In this document: positions 56,627-64,000 of the stretch, one piece after another | Layout of the letters: each line of letters starts with the position of its first letter | How positions within the stretch are numbered: the stretch's first letter is position 1 | NCBI GenBank assembly: GCA_963920525.1 | Contig: OY986438.1 | Coordinates: forward strand, 186,044,388 to 186,108,387 | Direction of reading: 5' to 3' | DNA length: 64,000 nt | Source of the DNA: Dichetophora obliterata | Lineage: Eukaryota; Arthropoda; Insecta; Diptera; Sciomyzidae | Notes under the pieces: generated by a model | What the model saw: only the letters and a program-made list of their open reading frames with translations | Database searches by the model: none | Told to the model about the DNA's origin: nothing | Made by a program: the position numbers and the translations under genes

Positions 56627-57872
56627 ATGGCAGATGGTGAATGGCTTACTCTACGACAACTAAGCGCACTTTCGTACGAAGAACAGCAAGCATATATTCG
56701 TCAAACTCTTGAAGAGAGCCAAGAAGAAATAAGTGACCACGATTCAGTAGTTGGTGGTGAGGCTTTAGATGAATGTGTAGGTGATATTGGTGGTGATGAC
56801 TCAGACTTTGAAGAGCCCACGTTACCAGAATATGACCCAGAGGACGACAGTGATTCTGATGAAGAACTTAAAGATGCACCAATTGAAACTGGGGAAAATT
56901 TTACTGCCAGAGATGGTAATGTTTGGTATTCGATACAACCACAACCTGTAAGATTCCGTACGCACAACATTCTAAGAAGTGCACAATCTGGACCAGTACG
57001 GGCAACGCAAGGTTTGACCATTGCAGAAACGTTCAAAGTGATAATGTCAGACGAAATATGTGACATAGTTATTCGTGAATCAAATCGAAAGGCAAGGCAA
57101 TTCTTTGATGATGACAATGCAAAACATCCAACAAGAGAATCGAGATCAGGGATTCCCATAACAGAAAGTGAATTTGATGCATATTTGGGCGTACTTTTGC
57201 TAAGTGGCGTTACACATTCTGGTTACGTGCATACGAAAGATTTGTGGAATACTAAATCACATCCATTATATCGTGCTGCAATGACTGTACGACGATTTTG
57301 GGAAATTAGCCGCTTCATTCGTTTTGATAATGGAAACACTCGCTAGCAACGCAAACAAACTGACAAAGCAGCAATATTATATATAAAACCAAAGGTGGAG
57401 TTGATAACATGGACATGTGCTTGTCCGAATATTGTATCAAGCGGCGCACAAATAGATGGCCTTTGGCTTTCTTTCAAATATTGTGGACGTTGCTGCGTTT
57501 GCTGCATACATAATATACGTTGACAACAACACTCACCTGAAGTCATATACTAGCCACCGTAGGATGTTTCTCCATCAGCTAAGCGAGCAACTATGCAAGC
57601 CAGAAATAGAGAGAAGGGCGAATAACAGCAGAATATCCGGAGTTTTTTCAACGCGCAACGCCATCGAAGCCATGATAGGTAGGCCCATCCGAGTTGTGGA
57701 TGCAGGAGCACATGAAGCGGAGGAGCGTGGTAGTACGGGACGCCTTAAAGTAAAGGGGAATTGCTAAATCTGCTCCAAACGACGCCCTACTCGTAAAGCA
57801 TGCACATTATGCATCAAACCAGTGTGCGCAGAGCATTCCAAAGACTTGCCGCAATGCGATAGATGTAATTGA
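56627..57872 (+). pseudogene. piggyBac transposase lacking its catalytic core
   Basis: The N terminus (239 residues) is acidic and disordered (about 30-85), then has the conserved FRTHNILRSAQSGPVRATQG and SGVTHSGYVHTKDLWNTK blocks up to RFIRFDNGNTR. A TAG at 57345-57347 is followed, after a shift, by TDKAA. A deletion removes the segment with the first two catalytic Asp residues. The frame resumes KGGVDNMD (third Asp) and RRTNRWPLAFF, shifts again to NIVDVAAFAAYIIYVDN, and ends in the Cys-rich zinc-binding tail (ICSKRRPTRKACTLCIKPVC through CDRCN) after one more stop. The tail's Cys/His pattern is kept. The gene cannot encode an active enzyme. Confidence 0.88.
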
Positions 57873-58289
57873 ATTTCAATAATTTTAAATTTTTTCGTAG
57901 TTTTTTTAATATTTTTTTCATAAGTATTTTATAATTTATAATAATTTTTATACCATAAGTGTTTTTTTTACTCAAAATAAACTATACTTTTCAATTATAT
58001 TATCATATTTGCATGCGTTTTACTATACATACCCAGGTATGTATGCTGTTGACGTAAGGGTGCAACTTTGTAAATGGGCTTTATCTACCAAACGGATGAT
58101 CCAATCCTAACCAAAATTAAGATTATTGCGTAAAACAGTTTTCGCTAGGATATCACGAAATTTCAAGTCGATCCGATTATCCAGCTCAGAGCTACAGCGT
58201 TTTGAAAACGCAAAACATACCCAGGTATGTTGCCGTTGACATAAGGGTTAATATACGTCAATCATCACTTAAATATTATTAACATTTAC

Positions 58290-59003
58290 TATCTTAGTGG
58301 GGGAATTAACATTTACACCTCTAAATCTCAAGTCATTTGTAAAAGAAACGCTTCTGGTAAATGTAGCAAAAAAGTTGTCCCTCAAAGCAAATCTCTTACC
58401 ATTACTCTTAGCTGGGCAAATATTCCTTGTAATAATAGTATTCAATATTTGGGCATCACTTTTAATAAACTCTTTAAATTCAATGAGCATGCCAGACTTG
58501 TCATTAAAAAAGTTTACAAAATTAAAGCCATATTCTCAAGATTGTTTCACAGTAAATCTTTAAGTGAAAAAACAAAACTTCGTATTTACAAAGTGAGTAA
58601 TCGCTCTTCCATCTTATATGCATTCCTAATCTGGTTTACGATCTTTCCAACGGTTGCCAGGGAATTAGAAATAGTAGAAAGAAAGGTCCTTAGACTTTGT
58701 ATCGACAGAAATTTTGAAACAAGAAGAAAAGCCCTTTTATATTTTATAGGAAATATTTATAGGAAAGCCCTTATAACTCCTCTTTGCCAATATGCTTTGC
58801 AGCTTCAAAAAAGATTTATTAACAGTTTAGAAATTCACGAAAACATTCTCACGAATGATAACTATAGATGGGAATTAGATTTTAATTGGACCGACTCGAG
58901 CTATTTGTCCCCTGTGGGTATCACCCATCTGGATAATTTAGCGGTGGCCCTATCTCTGCCCAATTTTTATACCAATACTTCTCCTAATACGCATAGAGGC
59001 TAA
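58290..59003 (+). pseudogene. LINE reverse-transcriptase C-terminal fragment
   Basis: TSKSQVICKRNASGKCSKKV and NNSIQYLGITFNKLFKF run into HARLVIKKVYKIKAIFSRLF, SSILYAFLIWFTIFPTVARE, LEIVERKVLRLCIDRNFETR, ITPLCQYALQLQKRF and YLSPVGITHLDNL, with one frame change near 58450. This is the thumb-and-downstream part of a Jockey-group LINE, different from the copies at 46 and 63 kb. The piggyBac element lies directly before it, and some sequence left of 53243 may be its upstream part. No RT core survives. Confidence 0.75.
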
Positions 59004-59320
59004 CATTATATTATACTTTAATCATATTATATATTCATAGTGCATAATCATTTAAAATTTTAATTTACTTTAAAGATTTTTCATATAAGTGTGTTATTCA
59101 CATAGTTTAGTATCCCATTAACGCTATTTTAGTAAAAATAACTCTTTTTGTATTTTCTTGTTGGTTGGTTATTTATTTTTTAAAACAAATGTATATAGTT
59201 AGCTTTAACTTACGGAAATTATTTTCTCAAAAAACCAATCTTGAGTATTGAGCAAAACTTAGAAATTCTAATTCAAACAAAACCTGTTGTAATCAACTAT
59301 TATGCCTTAGCATGAAGCTT
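59004..59320. other. AT-rich spacer, no gene
   Basis: Nothing recognisable between the LINE fragment and the tail of LINE copy R. Confidence 0.45.
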
Positions 59321-60579
59321 TTTCTCTTTTTTTTGGATTCGCCCGAAGGTATAAATCTTCCAAAGATACGTTTACCCGACCTATAAGCATGCACGATTTA
59401 CACTCTAAATCCTGCCCGGATCAGCCGGGACAGACAGAATGCACCTACGTACTAAACATACCCCCTATTAGCAATTAGGATTTTCCACTAAGCACATTAA
59501 TTGGCTTTTAAGCAGAATTTAAAAATTCAATATGTAACAAACGCATATTTAAGTATATTCAATTCCATATAAATAAGCAACATCGAATTAAATTATAGTG
59601 ATTATCAATTTAAGGTACCCGAAAAACAATCCTGATTTCAAAAACAATCCAAAACACTAAACTCATTGTAACTGGTTTGCGGCCATTGTCGAACCCAAGG
59701 ACCTACGTGGAAATGAGATAAATCTCATATCCGCCAAATCAAAATCCCAATTAGTTGGATATGCATTTGGGCCAACGCAGGCATAATCTTGTGTGGAAAA
59801 GAGATATACTCTGGCACACCAATTCAGGTGAAAGTGTGAGTTCAGTCTAATTTCAAATCAGGAAGCCACGTGAGCACGTAAATCACAATTCGATTAAAAT
59901 TAAAACATTGAATAATTAAAAACAAGTTTTGAAAAACGATTCATATTTGATGGTGCTTCTTCTTCTTCTTATATATAAAAATGGATGTATGTATGTGGGT
60001 ATGTGGGTATGTGGGTATGTGGGTATGTGGCTATATCACGTATAGACTCCAAAACCGCTGTACCGATCTTTATGAAATTTTCAGAGAAAATAAAGCCACA
60101 TCTTGAGAGTGTTCCTGTGAGGTTTGGTAACGATTGGAGAAGGGGGCGTGGTACCTCCCATACAAGCCAAATTTGCTCCATCGATCACAAACCAAAAAAA
60201 GGATATATATCAGGCGGTTTCAATCGTAAAAAACTAAGATTTGGTAATTTTGTTCAGATGGTTACTGTCGGTAACTGTACAAAAAATGGGCGTGGTCGTA
60301 AAATAAATACGCCCACTTTTTCGAAATCATGGCAATTCCAGAGTTCTATACAATTTTACAGTGAAACTTACTGTATAGGTGCTCCAAGAGGCGGTCACTA
60401 TATATAAATGATTTCACGCCCACTTTTACCGCCCACAAATCAATGTCTATATATATAAAAAGCAAAACGATGTGTGTCTGGCTGTGTGATGTCTATAGAC
60501 TCCAAAACTACTAAACCGATTGACCTGAAATTTTGGCAGCCGATTTGTTTCAGGTACGAGATGGTTGAGGGGAAAAATG

Positions 60580-61115
60580 TGCCACACCCCCCCTTTTACC
60601 GCCCCCAAATCAATAAAAATTATATATTTCAGTCAGTTTGGGTCGTATAAAGCTAAAATTTTGCAATTTAGTATGTACGGTTACTGTCGATAACTGTACT
60701 TAAAATGGGTTTCCACGCCCCCTTTTACCGCCCACAAAAAAATGAAAATGCTTTATTTCAGACGGTTTTGGTCGTATAAGACTTAAATTTGGTACTTTGG
60801 TTTGTGTAGTTACTGACAGTAACTGTACGAAAAATTGGTTTCCACGCCCCCTTTTTGCGCCCACAAATCAGTGAAAATGCTATATTTCAAGCAGTTTTGG
60901 CCGTATGAGACTAACATTTGATATCTAAGTTTGTATGGCTACTTTCGGCAACTGAACTAAAAAAAGGCGTCATCGCTATATAGCCACACCCACTTTTTGA
61001 GAAATCATTAAAATTGACTACTGGGTCTATTGAGCTAAAATGTTGCTTTAGTTTGTACGGTTACTGTCAGCAACTGTACTAAAAATTGGTTTCACGCCCC
61101 CCTTTTACTGCCCAC
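60580..61115 (+). repeat. Tandem ~120-bp repeats in the Helitron-like element
   Basis: About four diverged units, each with cgccc(c)cttttaccgcccac, a-caatgaaaatgctatattt, ggttttggtcgtataag and ggttactgtcggtaactgta (starting near 60590, 60715, 60845 and 61095). Confidence 0.65.
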
Positions 61116-61809
61116 AAACCAATGAAAACGTTTTATTTCAACGGTTTGTATCGTGTTGGACAAAAATTACTCTCGGCAAGTGCACTAAAAATAGGCCTGT
61201 CCCACTTTAGTTAAACTCACTTTTCAGAGAGTTAGCGTCGAGTGAAGTAAAGTGCGTCAGTCTTAACCTAAATTGAGCTGAAATTTGGGCAGTCGATTTG
61301 TTTCGATTACGAGATGGTTCAAGGGAAATATTTTCCCGCACCCCTTTTTACCGCTTGCAAAACAACAAAAATGCTACATTTCGCACGGTTTTGATCGTAT
61401 TAGACTAAAATTTGGTTATTTAGTGCATATGGCTACTTTCGGCAGCTATACTGAGAATGGTGAATATATTTAGCATTTATTGACATTTTCGAATATGGCA
61501 ATAAGGAGGTCTGTGGCAGAACAATGTCTGCCGAGGAGAGTGAGTGTTCCTGTGAGGTTTGGTAGCGTTTGGACGAGGGGGCGTGGTACCTCCCATACAA
61601 GCCAAATTTCCGCTATCGACCACAAACCAAATAAAGGATATATATCAGACGGTTTCGATCGTAAAAACTAAGATTTAGTAATTTTGTTCAGATAGTTACT
61701 GTCAGTAACTGTACAAAAAATGGGCGTGGTCGCATTAAATATACTCCCACTTTTTCGAAATAATGGCAATTCCGGAGTTCTACACATTTTTATAGTGAAA
61801 CTTGCTGTG

Positions 61810-62725
61810 CAGGTGTAGCGTACCGTTTCAGTGATAAAATTTTATGGGAGTTGGACAAGGAGGAGGGGCACCTCTCATTCAACCCAAATTGGTGATATCG
61901 AATTGCTTTGAAGTTATAGGTTGACAGCGTCAGAATTCAGTATTCGCCCTCAATTTATACATGCGGTTTCATTAATTAAATTTTATGGGCGTACGAAAAG
62001 GGGGCGTGAAACCTCCTATTTAACCCAAATTAAAGATATCAAGCGACCTATAATCTTTGGGATTATAGGTCGCACAGTTTTTGAATTCAGTATTGGACCT
62101 CAGTGTACACATGTAATTTAATTGATTACATTTTATGAGCGTTGATCAAGGGGGAGTGGCACCTCCCATACAACAAAGATTTGTGATACCGAATAGCTTT
62201 GGAGTTCAAGGTCGCACAGCGTCGGAATTCAGTATTTGACCAAAATTTACGCATGCAGATTTACTGATAAATTTTTTTAGAGTTTGTCGGGGAGGTGTGA
62301 CATCGAATGTGTGATATCGAATAGCTTTGGAGTTATAGGTAACTCAGCCTCGGAATTCAGTATTCGACCTCAATTTACACATGCAGTTTCATTGGCAAAA
62401 TTTTATGGGCGTAGGGAAAGGGGAGTGGCACCTCCCATACAACCCAAATTTGTGTTATCGAATAGTTTTGGAGTTATATGTCGAACAGTTTTGGTATTCG
62501 GTATTCCACCTCCATGTACACATGCAGTTTAATTGATTACGTTCTATGAGGGGTGATCAATAGGGCGTGGCACTTCCTATACAACCCAAAATTGTTATAT
62601 CGAATAGCTTTGTGGATATAGGTCACACAGTCTCGGAATTCAGTATTTGACCTCAATTTAGACATGCTGTTTAACTGATAACATTTTATGGGCGTTTGAC
62701 AAGGGAGAGTGGCAGCAACGCGCCG
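61810..62725 (+). repeat. Tandem ~140-bp minisatellite at the Helitron 3' end
   Basis: Six to seven diverged units with gtgatatcgaatagctttgg, agttataggtcgcacag, gaattcagtattcgacctca, atttacacatgcagttt and ttttatgggcgt. Such arrays just before the 3' hairpin are usual in Helitron-like repeats. Confidence 0.75.
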
Positions 62726-63039
62726 GGTTTCAGCTAGTACTTTATAAAACATAATATTGAGACAAAAAGGAGAAACATAATAATCGCAATTAACGATATT
62801 ACATACATTGTTATAAAACTGCGTTAGGTAGAATAGGATGAAGTTCAATTGATTAATTATTTAAATATAATATAATTTTCCGTTTTAAGACGTCTACCGA
62901 ATCAGAAAAATTAATCATGTTGAAGTTATTATTGAAATCACTGCATAGACATCGTTAAGGTTCATGAAGAGCGTAATTAGAATTGCACTGACTCAACTTG
63001 AAAAACAAAAAATTACTAGTAGTAGTTTAATGTTAAAAT

Positions 63040-63762
63040 TTAGAGCTGAGATGAGATATTTCGAATTAGTCCCTCTACGAAGTAATTTATACAGAAACAT
63101 GACATGAATTCTTTAGCCCATCTTTTAATGAAACCAAGGACTCCTCTTGCCTTATTTATCACCATATTAACGTGGAGATTGAAGCGAAGTTTTGAATCCA
63201 TAATAACACCAAGATCGAGAAAACTGGAAACTATTTCTAAGTTAGTGTTATTTACAGTGTAATTTATATTACTAGCAGATCTTCGCGAGAATGTCATTTG
63301 CTTAAATTTTTTTAAGTTGAGATTTAATATATTTAAGCTACACCAGTCCACAAGTCTATTTAGATCAGATTGTAAAAGATGTCGTTCTTCGGGTGATTTG
63401 TAACAAAGAAAAAGTTTCACGTCGTCAGCGTACATTAAGACGTTACAGTGTTTTATTACCGAAGGAAGATCATTAATGAATAGTAAAAATAAAACCGGTC
63501 CAAGATGACTGCCCTGAGGAACGCCAGAAGTGACCGAAATACTTTTTGAAAGAGAATTCTTATATAAAACCTTTTGAGTACGTCTAGATAAATACGAATT
63601 TATCCAATTTAATAATGTGACAGGAAACCCAAAAAGGTTTAGTTTTTTCAAAAGGAGATTATGATTACCACGGTCAAAAGCTTTGCTTAAGTCCGTATAA
63701 ATAACATTAGTCTGCAGTCCCAAAGTAAAACCATTTATAACACGCGTAGTAAACTCTAAGAA
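63040..63762 (-). pseudogene. Jockey-type LINE RT, copy R
   Basis: NVIYTDLSKAFDRGNHNLLL (first catalytic Asp), GVPQGSHLGPVLFLLFINDL, MYADDVKLFLCYKSPEERHL (catalytic pair), FLDLGVIMDSKLRFNLHVNM, then a sudden jump from KRWAKEF to CFCINYFVEGLI. Compared with copy L, about 245 bp (L positions about 46287-46531) are deleted at that point. It extends further 5' than copy L and shows the RT motifs that L lacks. Confidence 0.88.
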
Positions 63763-64000
63763 CATTGGCGTCGGAAGCGGGGGGAAAAGGTGGGCAGTTG
63801 CCCCCCCACTTTTTTAGCTAGATAAACAATTTAAAAGGAAAAGTTATTCAAAATATCAGTTTTTTTACAACGATAATATTTTTGTATTACATATTTTCCT
63901 CTTCTTTCTCTCTTCTTCATGTTTCATGTAAAGAAATTTTGGTGAACTTTTTTTGCACCACCATTTGTACTGCCCCCCATTTGTACTGCCCCCCCCCCAG
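63763..64000. mobile_element. hAT-like element, second copy, cut by window end
   Basis: Starts CATTGGCGTCGGAAGCGGGG, identical in its first bases to the inverted right end of the element at 24328-25004. It carries the same gttgcccccccac, cgataatattttt and ttggtgaactttttttgcac blocks. It lies inside LINE copy R. The right end and the target duplication (expected tctaagaa) are outside the window. Confidence 0.8.

Larger units (their letters stand above)
53247..58247 (+). mobile_element. piggyBac-type transposon holding nested insertions
   Basis: Ends CCCTTATGTCAACAGCA and, inverted, CCCTTATGTCAACGGCA match at 16 of 17 bases. Both are preceded by the TTAA target duplication (53243-53246 and 58248-58251). 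Further in, cccgggtatgtacatac and catacccaggtatg form a second, subterminal pair. Without the 2.65-kb hAT insertion at 53893-56543, the element is about 2.35 kb. It carries a deleted transposase gene. Confidence 0.9.
59967..62737 (+). mobile_element. Helitron-like composite element, 2.8 kb
   Basis: Starts TCTTATATATAAAAATGGAT with a tandem gtatgtggg run and ends cgccgggtttcagCTAG before T. A second head, TCTATATATATAAAAAGCAA, sits inside at 60446, so two related elements are nested or fused. Ggcgtgg(t/c)acctcccatac blocks and CG-rich 'cgcccccttttaccgcccac' blocks occur throughout. No helicase. Confidence 0.7.
59327..63762 (-). mobile_element. Jockey-type LINE, copy R, minus strand, split by Helitron-like DNA
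   Basis: On the minus strand: RT part (63762-63040), 3' UTR part 1 (63039-62739), a Helitron-like insertion (62738-59967), 3' UTR part 2 (59966-59338), then an A-rich tail seen as a T run (59321-59334). Its UTR parts are about 90 percent like copy L. It lies head-to-head with copy L across about 9.5 kb. The 5' side is interrupted at 63763 by a hAT-like element. Confidence 0.82.

Noticed and set aside
56701..57159. 152-codon minus-strand Ser-rich frame
   Set aside because: Antisense shadow of the acidic piggyBac N terminus.

Overview
The window looks like intergenic DNA from an insect, most likely a higher (brachyceran) fly. It is AT-rich, its recognisable introns are about 50-80 bp, and nearly every protein match is to a transposon. 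One mariner relic has DD41D spacing, the rosa type first described from a tephritid fruit fly. This assignment is inference; no rRNA, mitochondrial or single-copy marker gene is present.

Layout. 1-6060: broken LINEs, a hAT-like MITE and a Tc1 transposase scrap. 6430-7620: a satellite-like array that turns round on itself. 8708-9839: a foldback MITE containing a mariner-type element. 13.9-15.4 kb: small hairpin MITEs around a dead hAT-type transposase. 17.5-22.6 kb: a long-TIR element and a long LINE open reading frame on the minus strand. 24.3-26.7 kb: a hAT-like MITE and a dispersed repeat. 26931-27644: a probable host gene for a small secreted protein. 28.7-29.8 kb: a dispersed repeat family with two perfect hairpins. 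31016-34198: a two-gene PIF/Harbinger transposon. 34.4-37.0 and 50.2-52.9 kb: a duplicated segment, each copy with an intact gene for a secreted proline-rich YVPPAP-repeat protein and the same hAT-like insertion. 39.2-42.3 kb: a rosa mariner relic and a large hAT-like MITE. 43927-46460: a ~1 kb-arm inverted repeat built from two unrelated LINEs. 45.9-49.8 and 59.3-63.8 kb: two head-to-head Jockey-type LINE copies, each split by Helitron-like DNA in its 3' UTR. 53.2-58.2 kb: a piggyBac element containing a hAT element that contains a Tc1 element, all inserted in a LINE.

Probable host genes are few: the unknown secreted protein and the two YVPPAP paralogues. All three share one design: a first coding exon that is only the ATG, a short intron, then the signal peptide. 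The closest things to active transposons are the Tc1 element (a single premature stop near the C terminus) and the Harbinger element (one apparent 1-bp frameshift in the nuclease gene). Most boundaries rest on terminal inverted repeats plus target-site duplications that can be read directly; superfamily names follow from those and from motifs, not from a database search.
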